NCBI GenBank assembly: GCA_946548065.1
Contig: CAMNPM010000016.1
Coordinates: 1 to 50,542 of the forward strand
DNA from: an uncultured Prevotella sp.
GTDB lineage: Bacteria; Bacteroidota; Bacteroidia; Bacteroidales; Bacteroidaceae
Reading direction: 5' to 3'
Length of the DNA stretch: 50,542 nucleotides
The notes under the pieces are model-generated. The model did no database searches, was not told the origin of the DNA, and saw only the letters and a list, made by a program, of their open reading frames with translations. The position numbers were made by a program, and so were the translations under genes. Of this stretch, positions 33,947 through 41,689 are shown piece after piece (within the stretch, counting starts at the first letter, position 1; each line of letters opens with the position of its first letter).

Positions 33947-34684
33947 ATGAAAAATCTGATGACTCGGCGAACTATTCGCCAATACAGCACTCGTGAAGTG
34001 ACAGAAGAATTGCTGAACCGGCTGATGACGGAGGCAGCACGTACGCAGACTATGGGCAACCTGCAGCTCTATAGTGTGGTTGTGACCCGCTCGGCAGAGA
34101 TGAAGCAGCGGCTGGCTCCGGCCCATTTCAATCAGCCTATGGTGACGCAGGCTCCCGTGGTGCTCACCATCTGTGCCGACTTCCACCGCACCACCCGTTG
34201 GTGTGAGCAGCGCAAGGCCGACCCGGGCTACAACAACTTCCTCAGCTACCAGAATGCGGCCATCGATGCGCTGCTCTATACCCAGACGCTCTGTTGCTTG
34301 ATGGACGAGGAGGGACTGGGCTACTGCTATCTGGGCACAACCGTCTACATGCCCCAGCAGATTATTGATGTGCTGGGGTTGCCTAAGCTTGTGATGCCTG
34401 TTGCCACGCTTACCGTGGGTTGGCCTGCTGAGCAACCGGCACTCTCCGACCGCCTGCCTCTGGAGAGTTTTGTGCACAGCGAGTCTTATCACGACTATAC
34501 TCCACAGGATATCGACACCTATTATAATAATAAGGAACAGCTTGAGGAGAATCGCCATTTCTGTGAGATTAATCACAAGGAGACGCTTGCCCAGATATTT
34601 ACCGACATCCGTTATACCCGTAGCGACAACGAGGCTATGTCGGCTGGGCTTCTGGAGGCTCTCAAGCATCAGGGCTTTTTTTAG
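33947..34684 (+). CDS. Nitroreductase family protein
   Basis: FMN-dependent NAD(P)H oxidoreductase fold. 245 residues. MTRRTIRQYSTREVTEELLNRLMTEAARTQTMGNLQLY is the typical phosphate-binding N terminus (RRTIRxY), and GLGYCYLGTTVYMPQQIIDVLGLP with VTLTVGWP-like PVATLTVGWPAEQP are the conserved C-terminal flavin contacts. The substrate is unknown. ATG 33959 is an alternative start if the message has a leader. Divergent from nrdJ, with shared inverted repeats between them. Confidence 0.88.
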   Translation: MKNLMTRRTIRQYSTREVTEELLNRLMTEAARTQTMGNLQLYSVVVTRSAEMKQRLAPAHFNQPMVTQAPVVLTICADFHRTTRWCEQRKADPGYNNFLSYQNAAIDALLYTQTLCCLMDEEGLGYCYLGTTVYMPQQIIDVLGLPKLVMPVATLTVGWPAEQPALSDRLPLESFVHSESYHDYTPQDIDTYYNNKEQLEENRHFCEINHKETLAQIFTDIRYTRSDNEAMSAGLLEALKHQGFF

Positions 34685-34720
34685 TTTTCTAAACTGCTGA
34701 TTTTTTTTCCCCCTGTACTC

Positions 34721-34768
34721 AAAAAATATTTCCCCTGCACTGGAAAAAGTTTTTCCGTGCAGGGGAAA
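34721..34768 (-). terminator. trp operon terminator, long nested hairpin
   Basis: TTTCCCCTGCAC (34729-34740) pairs with GTGCAGGGGAAA (34757-34768), and GGAAAAA/TTTTTCC nest inside (34742-34748, 34750-34756). On the minus strand six T follow after one TA step (34727-34721). A partial copy of the arm (CCCCCTGTACT, about 34710) lies just beyond. Confidence 0.8.
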
Positions 34769-34784
34769 AATAGGTAGGTAATTA

Positions 34785-35567
34785 CTAATGGGCGAGTGCT
34801 TCGAAAAGGCGGTCTAAGGCCTGTTCGCAATCGCCGCCAGTCTCATTGAGCAGCGTGACGAACTTCGACCCGATAATGGCTCCGGCAGCATTGTCCTGAG
34901 CAGCCTTCAGAGTTTGCGCATTCGATATGCCAAAGCCTATCATACGGGGATTGCGTAGTTGCATGCCGTCGATGCGACGGAAGTATTCCTGTTTCTGCTC
35001 GTCGAACGATTTCTGTGCACCCGTGATGGCGGCACTTGAAACCATGTAGATAAACCCGTCGGTGTGCTGGTCGATAAACTGGATACGTTCTTCGCTGGTC
35101 TCCGGCGTAATGAGCATGATGACGCGTAGGTCGTACTTGTCGGCGGCAGGTCGGACGGTCGTCAGATAGTCGTCGAAGGGCAGGTCGGGGATGATGAGGC
35201 CCGACACGCCCGCCTCGGCGGCATCAGCGCAGAAGCGCTCTATGCCATAGTGGAGGATGGGGTTGAGGTAGCCCATCAGTATCAGCGGGATGCTCACCTC
35301 GTCTTTGATTGCCTTCAGCTGCTCCAGCAGCAGGCGTACCGTCATGCCGTTCTTGAGAGCGCAGGTGGCTGCGGTCTGGATGACCGGACCGTCGGCCAGC
35401 GGGTCGCTGAAGGGGATGCCTACCTCGATGAAGTCGATGCCCCGACGCTCCATCGTCTTGATGACATCGGCCGTTCCGTCGAGGGTAGGGCAGCCTGCAC
35501 AAAAATACAGCGACAGGAATTTCTGGTTCTCCGCACGTTCGGAGAATAGTTTATTAATCTTGTTCAT
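34785..35567 (-). CDS. trpA: Tryptophan synthase alpha chain
   Basis: Cleaves indole-3-glycerol phosphate to indole, which passes to TrpB. 260 residues. Catalytic Glu48 in FIEVGIPFSDP and Asp59 in LADGP; phosphate-binding GFGISNAQT and GAIIGS near the end. Last gene of the operon; overlaps trpF by 14 nt. Confidence 0.95.
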   Translation of the reverse strand: MNKINKLFSERAENQKFLSLYFCAGCPTLDGTADVIKTMERRGIDFIEVGIPFSDPLADGPVIQTAATCALKNGMTVRLLLEQLKAIKDEVSIPLILMGYLNPILHYGIERFCADAAEAGVSGLIIPDLPFDDYLTTVRPAADKYDLRVIMLITPETSEERIQFIDQHTDGFIYMVSSAAITGAQKSFDEQKQEYFRRIDGMQLRNPRMIGFGISNAQTLKAAQDNAAGAIIGSKFVTLLNETGGDCEQALDRLFEALAH

Positions 35568-36168
35568 TGTTGCGTATCTGTTTAATAAATGTTTTTAGTT
35601 TTTCTGCATCTTTGAGTCCGGGCGTCACCTCGAAGCGCGAGTTGAGGTCGATGCCTATGCACCTCTCATGGTGGAAGGCTTTTACGCGTGATGCATCGTC
35701 AGGCCCGATGCCGCCCGAGAGCAGGAAGGGCGTCGCACCGCAGTAGGAGGAGAGTACGCTCCAGTCGAACTGCTCGCCGTTGCCTCCCACAGAGGGACCC
35801 TTGGTGTCGAAGAGGAAATAGTCGGCTGCCCCCTCATACTCGGCAGTACATCTGAGGTCGTCGGCTGTGGCGATGTTGAAAGCCTTCATCACTTCCCATT
35901 CGCGGAGCGCTCTGGCATACTCGGGCGACTCACTGCCGTGCAGCTGGATGATGTCGAGCGCATATTCATCTGCCGTCTGTTTCACGACTTCGAGGCCTTC
36001 GTCGACGAAGACTCCCACACGCTTTGCGTAGATGGGCATATATTCAGGGAACACGCTCACGCAGCGCTTGGACTTAGGCCAGAAGATAAATCCCATCCAG
36101 TCGGGCCGCAGTGCTTCCACCTCCCGGATGTTTTCTGGCTCACGCATGCCGCATACCTTGATGATCAT
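35554..36168 (-). CDS. trpF: Phosphoribosylanthranilate isomerase
   Basis: Amadori rearrangement step of tryptophan synthesis. 204 residues. Catalytic Cys in KVCGMRE at the N terminus and Asp in LSGGIGPDD near the C terminus; QLHGSESPEY is the conserved middle strand. Overlaps trpC by 4 nt and trpA by 14 nt. Confidence 0.94.
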   Translation of the reverse strand: MIIKVCGMREPENIREVEALRPDWMGFIFWPKSKRCVSVFPEYMPIYAKRVGVFVDEGLEVVKQTADEYALDIIQLHGSESPEYARALREWEVMKAFNIATADDLRCTAEYEGAADYFLFDTKGPSVGGNGEQFDWSVLSSYCGATPFLLSGGIGPDDASRVKAFHHERCIGIDLNSRFEVTPGLKDAEKLKTFIKQIRNNEQD

Positions 36169-36917
36169 AATGCTTCATGTATGTTAGAGATGAAGTCGCG
36201 AAGAGCACTGCCAGGGTCGGGAGCCTTCATAAATGTCTCGCCAATCAGGAAGCCCCTGAAGCCGGCCTCGCGGAGCTCCCGAATGGTCTGCGGACTGGAA
36301 ATACCACTCTCGCTCACCTTTACGGCGTCATGTGGTAACAGCTCTGCCAGGCGGTAACTATTCTGGACGTCTGTGACAAACGACCCCAGGTTGCGGTTGT
36401 TGATGCCGCAGAGGTCAGGATTCAAGGCGGCGTACTCCAGCTCTGCTTCTGAGTGCATTTCGAGCAATACCTCCAGCCCTAACTCATGAGCCACGCGCAT
36501 CAAGCAGGCACAGCGTTCTTTCGTGAGGCAGGCCGCTATAAGCAACACCGCTGATGCCCCGCAGAACAAAGCCTCGAAGAGCTGTATCTCTTCAACGACA
36601 AAGTTCTTGTAGAGGATAGGCAGAGTGACACCGCTCTGGCGGGCAGTACGGATAAAGTCGTCGTGTCCTCCGAAGTAGTGCTGGTCGGTCAGGATGCTGA
36701 GTGCCGACGCTCCACTGTGCTGATAGGCCAGTGGGATGATGTCGGCCCGCCCCTCTTCCTTGATCCAGCCCTTCGAGGGAGAGCGGCGTTTGAACTCAGC
36801 TATGATGCCTGTGTCGCTGTGTAGAAGGGCCTCGCGCAATGAAGGCTTCTTGGCCCGCAGCACGGTCAGTTCGTCATATTTGTGCGCCACGATTTCCTGT
36901 AGAATGTCTTTGGCCAT
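36165..36917 (-). CDS. trpC: Indole-3-glycerol phosphate synthase
   Basis: Ring closure to indole-3-glycerol phosphate. 250 residues with IAEFKRRSPSKG (catalytic Lys), SILTDQHYFGG, LYKNFVVEEIQ, GINNRNLGSF and SESGI. A separate gene from trpF, not fused as in enterics. 15 nt after trpD. Confidence 0.95.
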   Translation of the reverse strand: MAKDILQEIVAHKYDELTVLRAKKPSLREALLHSDTGIIAEFKRRSPSKGWIKEEGRADIIPLAYQHSGASALSILTDQHYFGGHDDFIRTARQSGVTLPILYKNFVVEEIQLFEALFCGASAVLLIAACLTKERCACLMRVAHELGLEVLLEMHSEAELEYAALNPDLCGINNRNLGSFVTDVQNSYRLAELLPHDAVKVSESGISSPQTIRELREAGFRGFLIGETFMKAPDPGSALRDFISNIHEAL

Positions 36918-36932
36918 AAATCCTCTTTCTTG

Positions 36933-37943
36933 TTATGAGTTGAGCTCGATGAATTTCTTGAATGTCTTCAGTGCGCTTCCGCTGTCTATCGACTCGCGGG
37001 CTATCTCGATACACTCTTCGATGCTCTTCTGTCCCTTCTCCAGCACCTGGATGCCAAAAGCCGCATTGGCCAGAACGATGTTCTTCTGGGCGGGCAGTGC
37101 GCGGTTCTCCAGTACGGCATCGAAAATCTGCTTGGCCTCTTCTTCGGTTGCACCGCCCACCAGCTCTTCAGGCTTGGCAATGTCGAATCCCAGGTCGCTG
37201 GGCTTGAAGATGCGCTCGTAGCTGTTAGTGGTCACCTTGAAGTCGCCGGTTAGTGAAATCTCGTCGTAGCCGTCGATGCTGTTCACGATACCGTAGTCAA
37301 TGCCAATCTTCTGGTACACTTGCGTATAGAGGCGCATCTGGTCGAGGTTAGCCACACCCAACAGCTGGCACTGAGGCTGGCTGGGGTTGACCAGCGGACC
37401 CAGAAGGTTGAAGATGGTGGGGAACTGGAGTGCTTTACGGATGGGCCCCACAAACTTCATGGCGCGTGCAAAGAGCTGGGCATGTAGATATACGATGCCC
37501 GCCTCGTTGAGGCTTCTGTTCAGCTTGTCGATGTCATCGGTGAAGTGTACACCGTGATTCTGGATGACGTTAGATGCTCCGCTGGTCGAGGTGGCAGCAT
37601 AGTTGCCGTGTTTGGCTACCTTGTAGCCCGCTCCGGCGATGACGAAGCAACTGGTGGTTGAGATGTTAAAGGTGTTCTTGCGGTCTCCGCCCGTACCTAC
37701 TACGTCGATGTAGCGGTCGGCGTTGAGAATGGCAGGCACACCAGTCTCCAGGATTCCGTCGCGGAAGCCCAACAGCTCGTCTACCGTCACACCGCGCATC
37801 TGCAACGCGGTCAGCAGCGCGGTAATCTGCTCGTTGGGATATTCACTCTGGGTGATTCCTATCAGAATCTCCTTCATTTCCTCACGAGATAGTTCCTCGT
37901 GGTTTAGCATCCTGTTCAGGATGTCTTTCATTGTCTGTGGCAT
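36933..37943 (-). CDS. trpD: Anthranilate phosphoribosyltransferase
   Basis: Adds phosphoribosyl from PRPP to anthranilate. 336 residues. VVGTGGDRKNTFNIST binds PRPP; KHGNYAATSTSGASNV and NLLGPLVNPS complete the site. The start at 37943 is preceded by an A/C-rich 8-bp tandem repeat spacer (37961-38000). Confidence 0.95.
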   Translation of the reverse strand: MPQTMKDILNRMLNHEELSREEMKEILIGITQSEYPNEQITALLTALQMRGVTVDELLGFRDGILETGVPAILNADRYIDVVGTGGDRKNTFNISTTSCFVIAGAGYKVAKHGNYAATSTSGASNVIQNHGVHFTDDIDKLNRSLNEAGIVYLHAQLFARAMKFVGPIRKALQFPTIFNLLGPLVNPSQPQCQLLGVANLDQMRLYTQVYQKIGIDYGIVNSIDGYDEISLTGDFKVTTNSYERIFKPSDLGFDIAKPEELVGGATEEEAKQIFDAVLENRALPAQKNIVLANAAFGIQVLEKGQKSIEECIEIARESIDSGSALKTFKKFIELNS

Positions 37944-37960
37944 ATTATTCTGTTTTTTTG

Positions 37961-38000
37961 TTGTTTCGATGCTTCGGTGCTTCGATGTTTCGATGCTTCG
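37961..38000 (-). repeat. Five tandem 8-bp repeats in the trpG-trpD spacer
   Basis: On the minus strand: CGAAGCAT, CGAAACAT, CGAAGCAC, CGAAGCAT, CGAAACAA, in exact 8-bp register, ending 17 nt before the trpD start. Confidence 0.8.
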
Positions 38001-38012
38001 GATATCCCGATG

Positions 38013-38576
38013 TTATAGGAAGAGCCAGTTCTGAATCATCTTTTTCCCGTCAGGTGTCAGTACGCTCTCGGGATGGAACTGGATGCCTCTGACGTTCAGC
38101 TCTCTATGCTTGAGTGCCATGATCTGTCCTTCGTCGCTGACAGCTGTTATCTCTAGACAGTCGGGGAATCCGTCTCTGCTCACCACCCATGAGTGATAGC
38201 GCCCCATCGTGATGCGCTGAGGCAGTCCCGTGAACAGGGCATCGTTGCCCAGTTGAGTACCCTCGGTGGCTACTCCGTGAAACACGTCGGTGAGGTTTTC
38301 CAGCTTGGCACCGAACACCTCGCCAATGGCCTGATGGCCCAGACAGACACCCAGGATAGGCTTGCGGGTGGAATAGGTTCGGATGACATCAAGCAGGAGC
38401 CCAGCCTCGGAGGGGATGCCTGGTCCTGGCGACAGGATAATCTTGTCGAATGCTTTAAGGTCGTCTATTGCGAACTGGTCGTTGCGCAGTACGGTCACCT
38501 GTGTACCCAGCGTCTTGACCAGATGGGCCAGGTTGTAGGTGAATGAGTCGTAGTTGTCGATGATGACTATTTTCAT
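38013..38576 (-). CDS. trpG: Anthranilate synthase glutamine amidotransferase subunit
   Basis: Supplies ammonia from glutamine to TrpE. 187 residues, class I amidotransferase: oxyanion PGPGIPSEAG, nucleophile Cys78 in GVCLGHQ, and His-Glu in QFHPESV. Stand-alone rather than fused to trpD or trpE. The possibility that it also serves p-aminobenzoate synthesis cannot be excluded. Confidence 0.93.
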   Translation of the reverse strand: MKIVIIDNYDSFTYNLAHLVKTLGTQVTVLRNDQFAIDDLKAFDKIILSPGPGIPSEAGLLLDVIRTYSTRKPILGVCLGHQAIGEVFGAKLENLTDVFHGVATEGTQLGNDALFTGLPQRITMGRYHSWVVSRDGFPDCLEITAVSDEGQIMALKHRELNVRGIQFHPESVLTPDGKKMIQNWLFL

Positions 38577-38597
38577 AGGAAAGATGGTTCGAATGGA

Positions 38598-38660
38598 TGT
38601 TAAAGATTTGCTGCTTCTTTGAATAGCTTAGTGTTAAAGATTTGCTGCTTTAAGAATAGC
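38598..38660 (-). repeat. 34-bp tandem duplication of the trpE 3' end
   Basis: The last codons and stop of trpE recur 34 bp later in the trpE-trpG spacer (TGTTAAAGATTTGCTGCTT on plus at 38598 and 38632, each followed after 3-4 bp by GAATAGC). Confidence 0.75.
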
Positions 38661-40046
38661 ACGTCGCAGGGCGCCCAGCTTGTTGTTTACTTCCTGCAGT
38701 TCGTACTCTTCGTTGCTCTTGGCTACTATACCGCCGCCAGCCTGGAACCACAGCTCACCGCCTCGCGACACGAAGGTGCGGATGGTGATGGCCTGATTCA
38801 GACTGCCGTCCAGTCCGATAAGACCTATACAGCCTCCATAGGCTCCGCGATTGTGGGGCTCGTATTCTGAGATGAGCTGCATGGCCCGCACCTTAGGCGC
38901 TCCCGACAATGTGCCAGCGGGAAAGGTGTCGATAAAAGCCTTGATGGGGTCTGCATCCTTGTCCAGTTCACCAGAGACTCTGCTCACCAGATGGATGACG
39001 TGCGAGTAATACTGGATGTCTTTGTAGTAGTCAACCTTGACATCGTGGCAGTTGCGCGAGAGGTCGTTGCGGGCCAGGTCCACCAGCATGACGTGTTCCG
39101 CATTCTCTTTGGGGTCGTTGCGCAGGAACTCGGCTCCCTTGCGGTCGGCCTCCGCGTCACCTGTACGTTTGGTGGTGCCGGCAATGGGGTCGATATACAT
39201 CCGCGCTCCTTTTGCGTCGCCCGCTGGGGCTTCTATCCTGCAGTGCGTCTCGGGCGATGAGCCGAAGATGCGGAAGCCGCCGAAGTCAAAGTAGAACAGA
39301 TAGGGACTGGGGTTGATGCTCCTCAGGGCGCGGTAGAGCTTGAAGTCGTCGCCCTCGTACTTTTGGATGAATCGCCGTGAGAGTACTATTTGGAACACAT
39401 CGCCTCGCAGGCAGTGTTTGATGCCCTTTCGGATGTTTGCCTTGTGCGCTTCGTCGGTCAGCGGGCTCGTCACGTCGCCCACAGGGTGGAAGTCGTAGGC
39501 TTTCACATTGGTGCGGTTCATCGCTTTCATCACGCTGTCGATGTCGCTTTCGTCACCTATCGTCACCATCGTCAGTTGGTTGTTGTGGTGGTCGAAGGCT
39601 ATAACTACCTTATATAATATATATAGCATGTCGGGGGCATCGTTCTTCTCCTGCGTCTCGTCCTTCACGTCGATGTTCTCGAAGTAGCGCACCGCGTTGA
39701 AGCTTGTATAGCCAAATAGTCCTATGTATCTGGCATCTTCGCCTTCTACGTGGATGCGGTCTATGAGGGCATGGATGGCTTCGGCTGAACCAAAGTCCTT
39801 GTCAAGTTCGCGCTCCAGCCTGCTCCCGTCTGGATAGCTGATGCTTACCTTTCCGTGGCCTATTGCTACGGAGGCAATGGGGTTGACACCGATAAAGGAA
39901 TGCGAGTTGCTCTGCTCGTGATAATCGCTGCTCTCCATCAGTGCACTCTGAGGGTAGAGGTCGCGCAGCCGCATGTAAATGCCAACGGGGGTATAAAGGT
40001 CGGCAAGTATAGTCCTGCTGATGGCTGTATAGTTAAAATTCTCCAT
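38634..40046 (-). CDS. trpE: Anthranilate synthase component I
   Basis: Converts chorismate to anthranilate with ammonia from TrpG. 470 residues. Chorismate-binding core with IAGTTKRTGDAEAD, LVDLARNDLSR, GTLSGAPKVRAMQLI and the final GGGIVAKSNEEYE. An N-terminal region with the LMESSD-type motif suggests feedback inhibition by tryptophan, as in relatives. Overlaps the trpB end by 14 nt. Confidence 0.94.
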   Translation of the reverse strand: MENFNYTAISRTILADLYTPVGIYMRLRDLYPQSALMESSDYHEQSNSHSFIGVNPIASVAIGHGKVSISYPDGSRLERELDKDFGSAEAIHALIDRIHVEGEDARYIGLFGYTSFNAVRYFENIDVKDETQEKNDAPDMLYILYKVVIAFDHHNNQLTMVTIGDESDIDSVMKAMNRTNVKAYDFHPVGDVTSPLTDEAHKANIRKGIKHCLRGDVFQIVLSRRFIQKYEGDDFKLYRALRSINPSPYLFYFDFGGFRIFGSSPETHCRIEAPAGDAKGARMYIDPIAGTTKRTGDAEADRKGAEFLRNDPKENAEHVMLVDLARNDLSRNCHDVKVDYYKDIQYYSHVIHLVSRVSGELDKDADPIKAFIDTFPAGTLSGAPKVRAMQLISEYEPHNRGAYGGCIGLIGLDGSLNQAITIRTFVSRGGELWFQAGGGIVAKSNEEYELQEVNNKLGALRRAILKAANL

Positions 40047-41235
40047 ATTCTCCTGCCAGTTTTTTGTTCTTCAGATAGGTTTCTACATCTTTGTCGCCGC
40101 GTCCGCTGACCGTCAGCACAACCACGTCGCTGGGCTTGAACTGCAACTTCGACAGCGCGGCAATAGCGTGAGCACTCTCTATGGCGGGAATGATGCCCTC
40201 CATGCGTGTCAGTTCGTAGCCCGCCCGGATGGCTTCGTCGTCATTGATGCTCAGCACCTGTGTACGGCCCTGCTTGGCCATATTGCAGTGCATCGGACCC
40301 ACACCCGGATAGTCCAGACCTGCAGAGATGGTGAATGCCTCCTGTATTTGTCCGTCATCGTCCTGCATCACCAGCATCTTGGCGCCATGCAGGATGCCGA
40401 CTGTTCCGCGATGGATGGTAGCTGCCGTATAGTCGGTGTCCCAGCCGTGTCCGCCCGCCTCTGAGAGTACAATCTTCACGCGTTCGTCGTCCATATAGTG
40501 ATAGATGGTGCCTGCAGCATTCGAACCTCCGCCTATGCAGGCTATCAGGTAGTCGGGATAGTCGCGTCCGATTTTTTCCTCCAGCTGCCATTTAATCTCT
40601 TCCGAGATGACGCTCTGCATCCTGGCCACCAGGTCGGGGTAGGGGTGTGGTCCCATCGTGGAACCCACGATATAGAAGGTGTCGCTGGGATGACAGCACC
40701 AGTCGCGGATGGCTTCCGAGCAGGCATCGCTCAGTGTCATGTTGCCTGTGCGTACGGGGTGGACCGTCGCCCCCAGCATCTTCATGCGTTCTACGTTGGT
40801 GTGTTGGCGCTCTACGTCGGTAGCTCCCATGAATACCTCGCATTGCATACCCATCAGCGCACAGACGGTGGCAGTGGCCACACCGTGCTGTCCGGCACCC
40901 GTCTCAGCGATGATACGGCTCTTGCCCATCTTCTTGGCCAGCAGTATCTGTCCGATGGTGTTGTTGATCTTATGCGCACCAGTATGGTTCAGGTCTTCGC
41001 GTTTCAGGTAGAGCTGACAGCCATACTTCTCGCTCATGCGCTGTGCAAGATACAGCGGGCTCGGCCGCCCCACATAGTCTTTCAGCAGAGCGTGGTATTC
41101 GTCCTTAAACTCCTGCGACTCAATGATGGGCAGATACTGTTCCTGCAGGTTGCGTACAGTAGCATAGAGAATCTCTGGAACGTATGCTCCGCCAAATTCA
41201 CCATAATACCCTTTTTCGTTTACTTGATAGTTCAT
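40033..41235 (-). CDS. trpB: Tryptophan synthase beta chain
   Basis: PLP enzyme joining indole and serine to tryptophan. 400 residues. PLP Lys89 in HTGAHKINN, GAGQHGVATA, the phosphate loop CIGGGSNAAG, and the SGRGDKD end. First structural gene, as is usual in Bacteroidota (order B-E-G-D-C-F-A). Preceded by a 215-nt leader with a Trp-rich peptide and attenuator. Confidence 0.96.
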   Translation of the reverse strand: MNYQVNEKGYYGEFGGAYVPEILYATVRNLQEQYLPIIESQEFKDEYHALLKDYVGRPSPLYLAQRMSEKYGCQLYLKREDLNHTGAHKINNTIGQILLAKKMGKSRIIAETGAGQHGVATATVCALMGMQCEVFMGATDVERQHTNVERMKMLGATVHPVRTGNMTLSDACSEAIRDWCCHPSDTFYIVGSTMGPHPYPDLVARMQSVISEEIKWQLEEKIGRDYPDYLIACIGGGSNAAGTIYHYMDDERVKIVLSEAGGHGWDTDYTAATIHRGTVGILHGAKMLVMQDDDGQIQEAFTISAGLDYPGVGPMHCNMAKQGRTQVLSINDDEAIRAGYELTRMEGIIPAIESAHAIAALSKLQFKPSDVVVLTVSGRGDKDVETYLKNKKLAGEYGEF

Positions 41236-41290
41236 AATCTATGAGTTTTGTTTTTGTCTTTTTTGTTTCCGGATGTCATCGTTGATGCTA

Positions 41291-41331
41291 TTTAAAAGAA
41301 AAGAGGCTCATCGCGTTACCGACGAGCCCTC
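41291..41331 (-). terminator. trp attenuator (intrinsic terminator in the leader)
   Basis: Minus-strand arms AGGGCTCGTCG (41330-41320) and CGATGAGCCTCT (41313-41302) pair with a GTAACG loop, followed by TTTCTTTT. A competing segment ACGAAGCC (41364-41357) can pair with GGCTCGT (41328-41322), one bulged A, which would block the terminator. Confidence 0.85.
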
Positions 41332-41373
41332 TTATCTTCTGCCAACATTCAGAAACGGCTTCGTACCTCGCGA

Positions 41374-41424
41374 CTATTTCAATCTCGAGTTTCGCCACCA
41401 CCAAATGTTGTTCATTGTTTTCAT
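41374..41424 (-). CDS. trpL: trp operon leader peptide
   Basis: A 16-residue reading frame, MKTMNNIWWWRNSRLK, with three consecutive Trp codons (41403-41395), 35-40 nt downstream of the trp promoter and about 45 nt upstream of the attenuator stem. Ribosomes starved for charged tRNA-Trp would stall on the Trp codons and cover the segment 41396-41386, freeing 41370-41357 to form the antiterminator. This is the logic of the enterobacterial trp leader. A second in-frame ATG (41415) could also serve as start. Confidence 0.85.
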   Translation of the reverse strand: MKTMNNIWWWRNSRLK

Positions 41425-41458
41425 CGTTCTATCTAGTTTTGTTTTTAATTTACGGATG

Positions 41459-41489
41459 CAAAATTACGAAATTTCTTTGAATCTGCAAA
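41459..41489 (-). promoter_or_regulatory. trp operon promoter
   Basis: Minus strand TTTG (41489-41486), 19-bp spacer, TAATTTTG (41466-41459). The transcript should start near 41452. Confidence 0.85.
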
Positions 41490-41536
41490 TATTTTGCTGT
41501 TTTTTTTGCATTTTACTAAAAAAAAACAACAAAAGC

Positions 41537-41567
41537 TTGCATTTTATGCGGATAATAACTATATTTG
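41537..41567 (+). promoter_or_regulatory. Promoter of the candidate small RNA
   Basis: TTG (41537-41539), 20-bp spacer, TATATTTG (41560-41567). Divergent from the trp promoter, with no coding gene downstream. Confidence 0.7.
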
Positions 41568-41572
41568 CCATC

Positions 41573-41653
41573 GATAAGCCGTTTGTGACCATTTGTCTGC
41601 AAGACTTATCTTTATATGATGAGGTTGGTAGCGTCCTGCACCAACCTCTTTTT
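41573..41653 (+). ncRNA. Candidate small RNA with own promoter and terminator
   Basis: Not a family I recognise. From the predicted start (about 41573) the transcript opens with GATAAG (41573-41578), which pairs with CTTATC (41605-41610) around a 26-nt loop. A short A/T-rich linker leads to GAGGTTGGT (41621-41629) pairing with ACCAACCTC (41640-41648) and then five T. About 81 nt in all. It lies between the divergent trp leader and the convergent ROK gene, whose own terminator (41656-41682) faces the other way. The 12-codon frame starting at 41619 is probably coincidental. Confidence 0.6.
41621..41653 (+). terminator. Terminator of the candidate small RNA
   Basis: Perfect 9-bp stem GAGGTTGGT/ACCAACCTC with a 10-nt loop and TTTTT. 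Confidence 0.85.
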
Positions 41654-41655
41654 AT

Positions 41656-41682
41656 GAAAAAAGGGAGGCGTCTGACCTCCCT
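41656..41682 (-). terminator. Terminator after the ROK kinase gene
   Basis: Minus strand AGGGAGG (41682-41676) pairs with CCTCCCT (41668-41662), followed by a T-run. Confidence 0.85.
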
Positions 41683-41689
41683 GTTTCTC

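Noticed and set aside
41619..41657. 12-codon frame MRLVASCTNLFL in the candidate small RNA
   Set aside because: It coincides with the terminator stem and its stop lies after the T tract, so it is unlikely to be translated.
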